A DNA stretch of 64,000 bases from Tetraselmis striata (GCA_006384855.1 VCJN01001848.1:1-64000); one strand, 5' to 3'; counted from the stretch's first letter, positions 1 to 11,005 are shown. Notes: generated by a model from the letters alone, not told the origin. Made by a program: numbers and translations.

Positions 1-607
1 TAACATTCGGGATCGCGAAACAAATTCCAAGCCACCGTGTGCCGTGAAAACCGAGCACCATCACCCATGCAAGTCTTTGTCACTCCGCGTGTTGTAATCT
101 TCTACGCCCCTGCAGTTTGATTCCCTGCAAATCCCTGCCCTGGGCAACCTTATCCCTGGTCCCCGACTAACTACACATTGCGCGTTTTGCTTCAGCGCAA
201 AACCGAAACATTTAACCCCGACTCACAAGCACCGTACCTCTTGACGTCACAATAGATTGATTTTGCAATTTTGCTGTCATCATGCCTCTCACTCCCTACA
301 AGGCTCTCCACAGCCACAGTAGTGATGCTTGCTCCCTTCCAAAGCCGCATCGCCCCGAAACCATCGGCTTCGACAAATGAAATGGCTCCAGCAAACGGAT
401 CCGGGTCGTACATGTAGACAGAGCGACAGAGACGGAGGCAAGACTGAAAAGGACAAGGAAAACCGCGAGGAGACATTTTCAACACTTGGGGAAATTACAA
501 GGCGCATGAGTGTGACCTACTCCGCTATGCATTATTAAGCGCTCATGTGGGTCGTGACCTGGTAGTGTTGGCATTTTTCTTGCAAACACCGCGACCGCGA
601 CATATTT
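1..607. other. no gene recognised
   Basis: Only short overlapping open frames occur here, none with a recognisable motif or splice structure. Confidence 0.5.
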
Positions 608-757
608 GAAGTTTGTTACAATTGAATCAATTTTCGTCTTGACAAGCTGTCGTTATCTGGCATCAGGGAAGGGCACGCCCCTGACCAACCAGCATAGGGT
701 CCGCCAATTAAAGCGCGTAGGGCGGGGCCTCTGTAGACCACGTGGCTATGTTGCAAT
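608..757 (+). repeat. dispersed repeat R1, copy A
   Basis: About 150 bp that recurs in inverted orientation at 23363-23512. The best conserved core contains CAGCATAGGGTCCGC, AATTAAAGCGCGTA and CCACGTGGCTATGTTGCA. The copies differ by scattered substitutions and small indels, as expected of an old interspersed repeat. No terminal inverted repeats or target duplication were found. Confidence 0.6.
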
Positions 758-879
758 ACAGGTGGTATTGTTGGTACAAAACAATACACGCGAGGCATAC
801 GGGGGTTTATGCGCGTACAGGGGCGCCAGCATTTACGCGCTAGCCCAGCCGCAGAAACGAGAGGCTGAGACTAGACGGT

Positions 880-1546
880 CTTTTGCCAACTACCGGCCGG
901 GTGAACTCGCGAGACAACGCGACGAGGAGGAAGATCGCAAGCGTGCACATGCGCAGTGCAAAGCCAATGCGGCGGCTGGTGATGCATCAGTGTGTCGCCG
1001 CAACGGCAAGTGGGAACCAGCCACTGACTTTCGACGCAGTGCTTTTGAGGCAGACATCAGGGAGCAAGCACTGCGGCTGTCCAAAGGGTCTGGGACCCGA
1101 CGCTGCCTGGAGCAGCAGGCGGAAGTCGCCATCAAGGGCATTTTGCCCTTCAGCCCACGGGGGCTGAGGCGAAGGAGCAGCCGGACACTGCTCGGCTCGA
1201 CACCATCACGTGCGACTTGCACGCCAACAACATCATGTTGCAGTGCGAGACCATTTCAGACGGTGGCAGCAGCCACACGCGCTTGAACGCGTCTGCGATG
1301 GAGCCAAGCGCGGCGGAGGCCGTGGTAGAGGGCACTAGAGGGTGGATGGACGTTGACATGCATGGTGGTTTTGGTGCTCGCCACTGGCAAGCGCTCATGC
1401 GACCAACAATGACGATTGCGGGACGGCGTGGTCTTCACGCTTCCGGACCCCGTCACGTCAATCATGGCAGCTCATGACGAACCGCGCGTGTACGCGAACG
1501 AAGGCGAGGCACCGAGCTTGCTGCTCCGCTTGGATATGTGGCACTA
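880..1546 (+). pseudogene. decayed protein-coding remnant, family unknown
   Basis: Three plus-strand frames read in succession like one protein broken by frameshifts. The first is a charged helical stretch (about 895-1150, with LARQRDEEEDRKRAHAQ). The second contains DTITCDLHANNIMLQCETI (about 1198-1255). The third contains TLPDPVTSIMAAHDEPRVYA and ends at a stop near 1546. The host genes in the window keep clean frames with introns, so an old mobile-element ORF is the likeliest origin. The family was not recognised, and low-complexity coincidence cannot be excluded. Confidence 0.25.
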
Positions 1547-1689
1547 AAACGAAACGCCGGGCATTGAGCCAAGAGACCATGGTTCGATTACTTCTAGTGC
1601 AACATGTCCAACCGGAGCATTCTTGAGCAATATATGTGGTACTCACACGAGGTGGGTAGGTCAGGTGGTCAGGGTATGGAGACCCTACC

Positions 1690-1990
1690 ACCCCGCGGCC
1701 CTAGATGAGAGAGATCCTAGGGTGTGTTAGGGTTCGGTCGAGCCCTACACGCGGCACGGCACCCCACGCGGTGGCAGCTGCGGTCGCGTGAGGCTACGGC
1801 CGCGTGAGGCCCTAGAAAGAAGGCTAGGGCCTCCGGGGCCCTAGCGTGTGGAGTTGTGACGTCACAAAAACCTAAGATAGCATAAGGAGGTGATTGAAGG
1901 TTTTCCCCCCCGGCGTGGGAGTTTTAACACACACGCTAGGGCCCGGAGGCCATGGCCTTCATGCTAGGGCCTCGCGCGGCCCTAGTCTCA
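1690..1990. repeat. CCCTAG/CTAGGG-rich region with inverted repeat
   Basis: The hexamers CCCTAG and CTAGGG recur about ten times in 300 bp. An inverted repeat pairs 1824-1850 with about 1929-1955 (GGGCCTCCGG...CTAGCGTGTG against CACACGCTAGGGCCCGGAGG, one base shorter in the right arm). The loop is about 80 bp and AT-richer. No gene is visible. It could be the end of an unrecognised element or a structured regulatory segment. Confidence 0.5.
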
Positions 1991-2425
1991 CGCGACGGCG
2001 ACACATGTAGCGAAGGCCCCGGCCGAAAAGACCGCCAAGGCGCCGCGTAAGGACACCCCACCAGACACTACCAACAAGGGCGACCCATATATTACAAACG
2101 TAGACATCCATACGTGCCCAATTAAGATGCGAGCTTGTTGGAGCCGCGAACATACCCCGTTCAGTATCGATTGCCGCGGATATTCGGCGGTAAGGGCGGG
2201 AGAGTAGGCGCTTGCGCGACCGCCGGCGAGGCGGTCGGTAAGCTTGCACAGCCCCATTTGCTGCCCGAGGCACCGCGACTTCGCCGAAAGGCTTAAAGAA
2301 GCCCTGATTGCAGCAAGCGGGCAGGGAGGTTCTGGGGTTTGCATGCAGGGGGGCAAGCGCGGAGAGGGTGATGTGGCGGCCGGATACAGGAAGAGCCTAT
2401 AAAGCAAAGTTGGCCCAATCGCATT

Positions 2426-3095
2426 TTGATCGAAGGCCGCCGCGGCGATATTCGGTTAGAGAGTATTAACACCGCTATGGATTTCAGGCTCCACGCCCGT
2501 AGCCTCAACACCCGGCGGCAGAAGGGATTGCTACCCAAGTGCCTAAGCGAGCTCGCTCGACCACGTGCTCAGAGGAGGAGCCACTTGGCGCATGGGATCT
2601 TAAACATGTGCCAAAAGACGAGCGCAGACACGCGTCGGGGCCCGCGGCATCGAAAGCAGTCAACGCATATTTCGCCACGACGCGACGGTCGCGTTGTTAC
2701 CAACCTACCTCACTCCGTTACCGACCCTGTGAGCAACAGTGCCTTCCTCAACGAGTGCCAACGGGCTTTTATCCTGCGCGCCGAGACGACAAACGCCCTC
2801 GCCGGCTTCGATGGCGAGCTCGTGCGCCGCATGGACGATTCATTCGCCGACGCGTCTCAGATTCCTTTCTCGTCCTAGGTCGTATGTGATTGTTCGTCGG
2901 ATATACGGGAATATCAGCGGCACTACCGACCTTGTTTCAAGGCGAGTTTATTTGTGTTTCTGCAAGGCCGCAAGACTACCGGTGCCAAGTCTCCGAGTCG
3001 AGGGAAGCAAGGGTCGGGAGGTGGCTGAAAGATAACGACGCCAACATGGAATTGTACCCGGGCATGCAACGCCTGTACTCCGCCGTCATCGGTTA
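2426..3095 (+). pseudogene. possible decayed ORF, unknown
   Basis: A 150-codon plus-strand frame ends at 2878 with a natural-looking stretch (SNSAFLNECQRAFILRAETT). It is followed in another frame by about 50 residues ending at 3095. Composition is protein-like but no family is recognised. It may be the edge of the sequence into which the first CACTA transposon inserted. Confidence 0.2.
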
Positions 3096-3144
3096 GGTTT
3101 CGGCGGCTTTGGACCTGACGCAACATTGGAGGCCACTACAACGA

Positions 3145-3166
3145 CACTGTGAGATTCAGATGTGAC
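3145..3166 (+). repeat. left terminal inverted repeat, CACTA copy 1
   Basis: 22 bp, exact reverse complement of 11006-11027. It is preceded by target duplication CGA. Confidence 0.92.
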
Positions 3167-3379
3167 GTAAATGTGCCCTACTGGTGACGAACGACGACAT
3201 ACGGGGACGATACGGGACGGACGAGGGACGTGGATTTCATACCCAGTAGCGACGACTATCGCGCGCGACCTGTAAAGTACTATATGAATTTCTCGTTTCC
3301 ATAATTTCATCAAATTGATATGCGCACGCGGGCTCGCGTGTCGCCCTCCGACGCGGAGCACCCGGGCTAAGTACAGGCG

Positions 3380-3475
3380 GATGTACGCACTCATTGCACA
3401 TCGCCGCACATCGCTGACCGCACATCGCTGACCGCTGACCCCGCGGTGTGCCGCGATGTGCGGCACGACGGGCGG
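3380..3475 (+). repeat. subterminal short repeats of CACTA copy 1
   Basis: CGCACATCGC/GCACATCGCTGACC motifs recur in direct order and then inverted (GCGATGTGCGGC). Clustered subterminal motifs of this kind are where CACTA transposases bind in characterised elements; binding here is inferred. Confidence 0.6.
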
Positions 3476-3754
3476 AGGTGTGGGCGGATGTAGGTGGTAC
3501 GGTAGGTGGTAGGCGGTAGGTGGTGTTCGTAGGTGCGCGTTTTAATGCAGCCGCCCTAACTGCTGATGATTGTGTAACGCCCCAGCACGCGCATGAAGTA
3601 TGGGGTCGCCTCACGGTCACCGCCGCTCACCGTTGAATCAAGCGCGGACAGCCGCGCACTCGCATCTGTGTTGCCTGCCGGTGGTGGGTTACATCCACCC
3701 CAACTCTCAACCCCCCCCCCCCCCCCCCCCCGCCCCTCGCGCGCGGCAGCAGGC

Positions 3755-5878
3755 ATGCCGGCAAAGGGATGGATAGCGAGTGTGTCGAAGGATGGCGTGT
3801 ACTCATGCAAGCACTGCCGGGGCAACGTGACGGGCACTTGTGAGAAGATGGCGCGAGAGCGGCACTTCCTAAAATTCCCGAAGTGTAGCCACTCGTTGAA
3901 GCGTGCGGCAAAGTTGCGCCGCAAGGCCGCCTTATCACAAGCAGCAGCAGCAGGGGCGGCAGCAGCAGCAACAACAACAACAGGGGCGGCAGCAGGAGTA
4001 GCTGCAGCCGTCGGAAACGGCCCGCCGGCGCCGGTCTCGGACGACGGCGGCTCGAAGGTGGACGATGTGATGGGCGTGGGGGAGGACCCCGTTGGCGAAG
4101 ACGGTATGGACATCGACGCGCCTGCGTGGCCGCCGGCGGGCGTGGAACCCGCGATGAGGGCGTGATATGGAAAGGCGATTCCGGCGACTTCTACATGAAG
4201 GTCATCGCCAAGAAGTTCCGGGGAGTATGGCACTACGGCGTGATAACCGGCGTCGTTACCGAGTGGGTGTTGGAGGACTACGGCGGGGCGACCCAGTGGC
4301 GCGCTGTTTTCGAGGACGGGGGCATTGTGGGCCTTCTGCGTTCAGAGGTGAGTGGGCCCGGCCTGCGTGCTGGTGGCACCACTCAACTGCGGTTGTATGG
4401 AATCACACGCACCCGCCCGGTCGGCGTGGCAGATTGTGGAGGCTATGACGGCTGCCCAGGAGCACCCCCCTGTGGATGCGGACGGGGAGGCTCGCTTGGT
4501 AACCGTCCATGAAGGCGATGACTTGTCCAGTGAATCACGCACCTTGCCCGGCGTGCGGTCAACACAACCCGGCTGGCGGAGGCCAAGCAGAACACTGGCT
4601 GCCATGGCGTGTGCCATGTGCATGTGGTCCGGGGCTATGTCAGCATGGTCAACCTCTTCCCCCTCGCGCCGTTCCACCTGTTTTTTTTTGGCTTGGGAAG
4701 GGACTTCTGGAGGAAATTTGTCACCGTGCAGGCCACATTGGATTCCGAGCTATGAAGCAGGAAGACCGGCGCCAGGCTTTAGTCCCGATACCCAGCAACT
4801 TTGAACGCGGGTTGCGCCCTTCGTTTGCAGTGTCCAAGAATCGAAAGGTAAACCCCTCCCCCCCCCCCCCCCCCCGGGCGTGGGCGTGGGCGTGGGCGTG
4901 ACGGCATTCCCCTCCATGACTGCAGGGTCAGGCAAGGTGACGGTGCAGCCCGGCTGGGTCATGGAGGACTGCTTGCACCACATGGAAACGTTTTCCATTC
5001 TTAACGCCGGTCCGCTCCTCGAGGAGGCCCGGGTGAAGGCGATCATGCCCGAGAAGGAGCTCGCGTCCCCAGCGGTGGTGCGTTCGGTGTCACGACTGGC
5101 GGTGCTTGGGCACATGTACAAGCGCCTGCAAGGAGCTGCGTGGTTCGTCACGCGGTGGGGGTTGCAGAATGTGGTGACGGAGGAGGACGGCCCCGAGCGC
5201 AAGGCGCAGGTGGACGCGCTCACTAGGGAGGGGAGGACTCGATACCCAGCGCGGCGCCAAGGCGCGGCGGCCGGGGCAGCGCGGCGCCAAGGCGCGGCGG
5301 CCGGGGCAGCGCGGCGCCAAGGCGCGGCGGCCGGGGCAGCGCGGCGCCAAGGCGCGGCGGCCGGGGCAGCGCGGCGCCAAGGCGCGGCGGCCGGGGCAGC
5401 GCGGCGCCAAGGCGCGGCGGCCGGGGCAGCGCGGCGCCAAGGCGCGGCGGCCGGGGCAGCGCGGCGCCAAGGCGCGGCGGCCGGGGCAGCGCGGCGCCAA
5501 GGCGCGGCGGCCGGGGCAGCGCGGCGCCAAGGCGCGGCGGCCGGGGCAGCGCGGCGCCAACGCGAGTGGGATGGGCGGGGCAGCGCGGCGCCAAGGCGCG
5601 GCGGCCGGGGCAGCGCGGCGCCAAGGCGCGGCGGCCGGGGCAGCGCGGCGCCAAGGCGCGGCGGCCGGGGCAGCGCGGCGCCAACGCGCGGCGGCCGGGG
5701 CAGCGCGGCGCCAAGACAGCGCATACAGCGGAATCGGCGGAAAGGGATGCATTACAAGTTGTGGACGGCAGGCGCTGAAAACTATGCGGTCATGCCGCAA
5801 CAACCCCAGCACTGGCTTCTGGATACCTCTGATCTGGCTGGCGGCGGCGGGCTGCGGGATGCAGGGCCGCATGACTGA
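3755..5878 (+). pseudogene. CACTA transposase-like gene, copy 1
   Basis: The gene starts at ATG 3755 (MPAKGWIASVSKDG). The first segment (to ~4165) has a BED-like finger with Cys at CKHC, a following His and Cys/His at KCSH, then an Ala-rich and an acidic stretch. From ~4158 to 4347 comes a Tudor-like segment (AKKFRGVWHYGVITG, then VFEDG) ending at a good GTGAGT donor. Exon-like segments follow at 4433 onwards and about 4560-4847 (PFHLFFFGLGRDFW; GTAAAC donor followed by poly-C), and from 4926 after a CTGCAG acceptor (GWVMEDCLHHMETFSI). These resemble the middle of large DDE transposases (CACTA or KDZ type), though no catalytic triad could be assigned. The frame is not continuous. One base is missing near 4730 relative to copy 2, so this copy is probably inactive. 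Confidence 0.5.
5248..5714 (+). repeat. 30 bp tandem repeat inside CACTA gene
   Basis: Ten near-perfect 30 bp units are followed by a divergent segment (CGAGTGGGATGGGCGGGGCA, also found at about 6313 in the same element) and about four more units. In the gene's frame each unit encodes a ten-residue block (ARRQGAAAGA), so length changes keep the frame. Copy 2 has only about six units. Confidence 0.92.
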
Positions 5879-6487
5879 GGTGGCGGTGCTGGTGAGCTCG
5901 GAGAGTCTGCATGCGGCGGAGGCGGCGCAGCCGCATAGGCACTAGACAATGCTCTGAAGCGAGCCCCAATTGTCTGCCCAGCGCCTGCCCCAATGTAACG
6001 CACCAGCTTGGCAGCAATTGGCAGCTCTTTTGCCCCCCCTCCACCCCACAGACACACTACCAATACCAGTTTCTCATCCCGGCGGGCAGTTGATGCGTAT
6101 ACCCAGGCTTGTGCGTCCGCGGTGCGGGGGGGGGGGGGGGGGGGGGGGGGGAATCACTATAGCTAAGCTAGTGATGTGAGATATGAGTGCAGCAACAGAT
6201 ATTGTGCAAGATATAATACGATGGCATGCAAGCGGGTCCCCGCTCTTCCACAATCATTGGCCCTGCTCCCTCTTGCCCCGCCCCCGGTGCCCTTTAGCTG
6301 CTCTCAGCATCCCGAGTGGGATGGGCGGGGCAGCGGTTGCTACCGAGTGAGGCGTAGCATCGTTTGCAGTAGCAACGCAGCCTTTCCGGTTGCATAGTGT
6401 GACACCGCTTGGATGTAACCCAGCAGTACGCGCAAAGTGCAAGTGTTACACGTCCGTGTGCCCCACCCAATGACATTGCGCCCGACC

Positions 6488-7294
6488 TCACTGACGGCAT
6501 GTCTCGCTCTCCTTCAGCTCCTGGGCCGTCCGCCGCCTCACCCTGCGCACCCTACCAGCCGCGCGTGCCTTCTCGGAAGCCTCACACACGGCGGCGCGAG
6601 TCGCGTCGTGGAACGCGTCCCTGACATGGCGGAACTCCGCCCTCACCGTGGCCGTGGTCGGGCAGAGGACTGCCCGCTGATGGGTCGCCATGCATGGGTA
6701 CTTGGGGCCGCACAAAGCCGGGGTGCCGTCGCAGCAACACTCCCAGTCCGTCCGTTGGCCGCAGTCCACGCATGACGGGCGTCCGGCCAGGACACGCACA
6801 TGATAGTGCATGTGGCCGCCTCCCGCCACTGCTCGTAGTGCTCCGGTCAACATGGCGACGAGCAAGTCGGCATGTCCCGCAGGTGGCTGCGGGGCGGGTG
6901 GCGCGAGCGCAGCCTCGCTCGCCTCGACAACCCCCTCAGCCCGATCAGTCGCCTCGACCACGGCCTCCTCCGCCTCCTGACGCGGCGCACCAGGCGCATC
7001 ATCGTCGCCTGGCAGGGCGTCCCCCCCCGCAACGGCGCCGTCGGCGGTGGCCGACGCCGTCGTGGCGGGGTGTTGTGAGGAGGTGGCCCTAGACATAGGT
7101 GGGGCCGGCACCGCCATGTGTTGCTCCACATGCGGTGCGGTTCCTGACGCGACAGCTCCGTCGCACCAGTACCGGCGCCGGCACCCCACGCCTGCTGGGA
7201 TTACCACCAACCGGCATGTTTCCTTTGGGAGGCGGTTCATCCGCGTCGGAGGTGAGCGGCGGTGCCTGTGTGGGTGTGAATACTGCCCGGCCAT
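6488..7294 (-). CDS. Cys/His-rich CACTA-borne protein, copy 1
   Basis: Minus-strand frame of up to 268 codons; the true start may be an internal ATG such as the one before SRATSSQHP. The N-terminal half is Ala/acid-rich. The C-terminal half has a Cys pattern (CVDCGQRTDWECCCDGTP, then LCGPKYPC and a His) that resembles the zinc-ribbon tail of piggyBac-type transposases. Downstream is a basic tail (RVRRVRRRT). It is conserved in copy 2 at 54117-54812 with small in-frame differences, which argues for a real product. An accessory DNA-binding protein of the transposon is the inference; the family assignment is tentative. Confidence 0.5.
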   Translation of the reverse strand: MAGQYSHPHRHRRSPPTRMNRLPKETCRLVVIPAGVGCRRRYWCDGAVASGTAPHVEQHMAVPAPPMSRATSSQHPATTASATADGAVAGGDALPGDDDAPGAPRQEAEEAVVEATDRAEGVVEASEAALAPPAPQPPAGHADLLVAMLTGALRAVAGGGHMHYHVRVLAGRPSCVDCGQRTDWECCCDGTPALCGPKYPCMATHQRAVLCPTTATVRAEFRHVRDAFHDATRAAVCEASEKARAAGRVRRVRRRTAQELKESETCRQ

Positions 7295-7425
7295 TAGGGC
7301 TCCCGCCGCCTGCCGCTCCGCCGACCCAAGCCGCGGCGTGTGCTGCGCCCCGCATAGTCGCCTCGAATATAATATACATGACGCGGGGACGGGGGGGGGG
7401 GGGGGGGGGATTCGTGCGTTTCGTA

Positions 7426-7727
7426 TGTCGGCGGAAAGGCGTGCGAAGCTGCGGCTGGCGAAGGTGGTGGAAATAAGCGTGGCGGCGTCGGCGGCGTATT
7501 ACCGTGCGTGCATGCGTGCGCAACCCCGCGGCAGCAAGCGCCGGACTCGGCGTGTGCCGGCGGCAGAGCTGCGAAGCCATGGACACGGTACGGGATGCCA
7601 AGTCTGGCTAAGCAACTGCCGAGGCTGGCGGCTTAACCCCCATGTCCGGCGGTTAAGGGACGGAAAGTGCGTAGAAGTTGATCGGCAAAGCGGGCATATA
7701 AGCCTGGCTGTGCTAGGTTCCTATTAA
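7426..7727 (+). CDS. small basic ORF of CACTA element, copy 1
   Basis: 100 codons from MSAERRAKLRLAK, ending before 7728. It is rich in Arg/Lys (GSKRRTRRVPAAE) with one Trp-Leu-Ser-Asn-Cys segment. Copy 2 keeps the frame at 55042-55343 with few changes. It sits just downstream of a poly-G tract that varies in length between copies. Function unknown; it could be one exon of a longer spliced gene. Confidence 0.35.
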
Positions 7728-8159
7728 GTAATGGCGGTTTGTGCTAAGTAATTCGTAGGGGTGGACCATGCAGCGCAGGTAGGGGGCGGTATAAATGAGG
7801 CCGGGCACATATACTGCTCCACGAAACGACACTGTCGCACGTGTAGTTGAATAGACGCCCCCCCCCCCCCCCCCCCCCCCGCCGGGTCGGCCCGCCGGGT
7901 CGGCCCGCCGACCCGCCACGGCATGTAATATCTGTCATGCATCGCCGGGGTATGTGTGAGTGGATGCCCCGCCGCCACACACCCCCCCCCCCACCCCCCC
8001 CCCCCCCCCCCCCCATTTACACTTGTGCACTCATTAAGTTTGGGCTGGTTTCGGAGCAGTACATGTACGTATGTATATACATACAATGGAACGTAGGACC
8101 TGCGCGGAAAGAGGCGGGGCTGGCGGAGTGCGTTGGGGGTGCGTAGAGTAGCGTGTTGG

Positions 8160-9250
8160 TGAGATTCGGGGTGCATCGGACGCCGGATGCCCATCCACCC
8201 AGCGTAAAAGACGCGTACGTAATATTCACACTATATATATTCACACGAAAATGTGTGAAAACCGGACATACCGTGCCGGATGGGTGGGAATACGGCGTCC
8301 GATGCAGCCAAAACCCCAGCACCACGCTATTCCATGCACCGCCAATGCACTCCGCCAGCACCGCCTCATTCTCTGTCGATTTCGAAAACGCCTTCACATT
8401 ATCCACCGCTAATTGCAATTGCCACCGTGTAATGTTGTCACGATGTGCGCACACAACAACACTTACTACCGGTTCCGACGCGGATGGAGGCGAGGCTTGC
8501 GGAGTGCGTTGGGGGTGCGTAGAGTAGCGTGCTGCAAATAATTGGGGTGCATCGGACGCCGGATGCCCATCCACCCGGCGTAAAAGACGCGTAATATTCA
8601 CACTTTATTAACACACAAATGTGTGAAAACCGGACATTCCGTGCCGGATGGGTGGGAATACGGTGTCCGATGCAGCCAAAACCCCAGCACCACGCTATTC
8701 TATGCACCGCCAATGCACTCCGCCAGCACCGCCTCATTCTCTGTCGATTTCGAAAACGCCTTCACATTATCCACCGCTAATTGCAATTGCCACCGTGTAA
8801 TATGTTGTCACGATGTGCGCACACAACAACACTTACTACCGGTTCCGACGCGGATGGAGGCGAGGCTTGCGGAGTGCGTTGGGGGTGCGTAGAGTAGCGT
8901 GCTGCAAATAATTGGGGTGCATCGGACGCCGGATGCCCATCCACCCGGCGTAAAAGACGCGTAATATTCACACTTTATTAACACACAAATGTGTAAAAAC
9001 CGGACATTCCGTGCCGGATGGGTGGAAATACGGCGTCCGATGCAGCCAAAACCCCAGGGACACGCTATTCTATGCACCGCCAATGCACTCCGCCAGCACC
9101 GCCTCATTCTTTGTCGATTTCGAAAACGCCTTCACATTATCCACCGCTAATAATTGCAATTGCCACCGTGTAATGTTGTCACGATGTGCGCACACAACAC
9201 TTACTACCGGTTCCGACGCGGATGGAGGCGAGGCTTGCGGAGTGCACTGG
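8160..9250. repeat. ~360 bp tandem units with internal hairpins, CACTA copy 1
   Basis: Three units start near 8168, 8543 and 8903. Each carries GCATCGGACGCCGGATGCCC, followed about 100 bp later by an inverted match (ATACGGCGTCCGATGC), so every unit can fold into a stem. Repeated ATG-containing frames here are by-products of the array. The same array occurs in copy 2 at 55770-56870. Confidence 0.85.
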
Positions 9251-9359
9251 CGGTGCACAGACTAGCGGGAGACTAGATCCATTGTCGCTTATTTACAAGC
9301 ACGGGCGGTGCTGCCAGACCTGATCGTCTACGGCCGATATAATATTCACACTAAATTAA

Positions 9360-9425
9360 CATCGGTGCACACCGCCGCACACCGCCGCACACCGCCGCAC
9401 ACCGCCGCACACCGCTGCGCGCGCA
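9360..9425 (+). repeat. CACCGCCGCA short tandem repeat
   Basis: Four to five head-to-tail copies of a 10 bp motif. Copy 2 has about three. It may serve as an internal protein-binding cluster. Confidence 0.7.
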
Positions 9426-9711
9426 CATTCGTCGCACACATTATCCCGGATTCACTCGCCGTATCCATTACGCCGTGCTACTTCAACAATAAACATTGCG
9501 AAATTACACCGACACAATGCCGCACCGACTAGCTCTTGACAATACGTGCATATAAATAGTAGTGGCGCGCTGCTCCTCGCCTCCGATGTGTCGTTGACTG
9601 CTGCGGAAGGCGGTCGTCGACTGGGTGTTAGTTTCTCCACCTCGGCCGCCCCCCCCCCCCCCCCCCCCCCCCCCGCGCCCCCCCCCCCCCCCCCTTCACC
9701 GCTCACAGCGC

Positions 9712-10302
9712 CATGGCCGACCTCGCCCCCCCGGGCAAAAGTGGGCGGCGAGCCTTGTTGTCTCGCGTGTCCGCGCCGCCGGCATCGAGGAGGACGAGAA
9801 AGACATGAGGAAACGCGTGACAAGGTGGGCGCGCAACAAAACACTCCATCCTCCACATTAGCACGCACCCACTCGTGGCTAACTTGTGCCGCGCGCAGGT
9901 TCGTCCGGGAGCGCCGTTAAGGCCCACCTCAACGCCAAGGCTTCCACAGTGCCAGCGGCGCAACTCGTGGTGGCCGAGGAGGCCGCATCCTCAGCCGCTT
10001 AAAGGCGAAACGATTGTGGCTTGTTGTGGGTGTCTGGGCACAGGGGGCGTCCCGACGCGAAGGTAAGGAAGCTCATGGCGGCGTCGTCGACGGCACAGCC
10101 TCCCGGGGTGGTGAAGACACTGACGGATGACAAGAAGCGGAAGAGGCCAGTGAAGAAACGCCGAGGTAAGAAACTGACGGTCGCGGAGTCGGAGGCGGAG
10201 TCGGAGGCGCAGGCGGAGGCGGAGGCGGAGGCGGAGGCGGAGGCAGCGAGATCGTCGAAGCGGAGGGTCCCGCGGGCACGCAAGAACAAGAACAAGCAGT
10301 AG
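9712..10302 (+). pseudogene. Lys-rich CACTA ORF, copy 1
   Basis: ATG at 9712 opens a short exon-like frame. A second segment follows a GCGCAG acceptor at about 9899 (FVRERR...). The last segment, 10021-10302, encodes a basic C-terminus with KKRKRPVKKRRGKK and an Ala-Glu repeat, ending ARKNKNKQ. The Lys/Arg clusters look like nuclear localisation signals. Copy 1 has one extra T near 9918 that breaks the second segment, while copy 2 (57283-57857) reads through. Copy 1 also has two more Ala-Glu units. Possible second transposon protein; no domain recognised. Confidence 0.35.
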
Positions 10303-11005
10303 CCCCCGCCCCCTTACCCCCCCCCCCCCCCCCCAGGCGGGAGCGGCTGGCGGCGAGGGGGGGCGGGGGGGGGCGGGGCGGGCGTGGTCCCCCCCGCCCC
10401 CGCACCCCCCCCCCCCCCCCCCCCCCCGGGGCCACATTCCCCGATGGCGGCTGTCGCGAATATTGTAATTCAAACATTCTTCGGCAAACCGCTGCCTGCC
10501 CCCGCCCTCCCCCTCGCGAATATTTATGTAACGTGAGCACTCTTTGGCAAAACATGGCAGCCAAACCGCCCATCTGATGACCTTTGATCGGACGGCTGGC
10601 AGGCCCGTTCAGCAGTACTAGCTATAATGTACACAAAATTCCCCACTTTGGCCAAAAAGTACGGCTGAGATTTACGCTCCCATGTACTAATAGTCGTAGT
10701 TATCCACAGGACCACTGTCCATCGTGCCCGGGTACCGGGTACCGGCTACTAGATACCCGGTACCGGCTCAATAAATATATCGCGTACTACCCGGTACTGC
10801 ACGGACAACCTTGTACCTTGTACGTCAGTGCCATGTAACATTTTACCGGGCTCGTACGACTACCAGAATGATGACAAAAAGGATTTATCGCCCGCCGGCA
10901 ATAACGCCGGATGTACTCGCACGTAACTGGATGGACGTGCCGCCACCAGCAGCAGCCTTCACGGATAAATAATAGTCGCTAGTAGTAGTGCTTCGTCACC
11001 TGTAT

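Noticed and set aside
606-1286. 226-codon ORF as an intact gene
   Set aside because: Its first third lies in dispersed repeat R1 and the protein-like content continues in other frames downstream, so it is a composite of debris.
1690-1760. Telomeric repeat
   Set aside because: CTAGGG words are scattered in both orientations and not in tandem.
4880-5878. Long ORFs (up to 332 codons on plus, 324 on minus) over the 30 bp array
   Set aside because: The repeat lacks stops in several frames, so length alone means nothing. Only the frame continuous with the upstream transposase-like segment was kept.
8160-9250. Family of ~90-codon ORFs with MKTGHSVPDGWEYGV starts
   Set aside because: Each lies at the same place in the hairpin array unit on both strands; no domain and no splice context.
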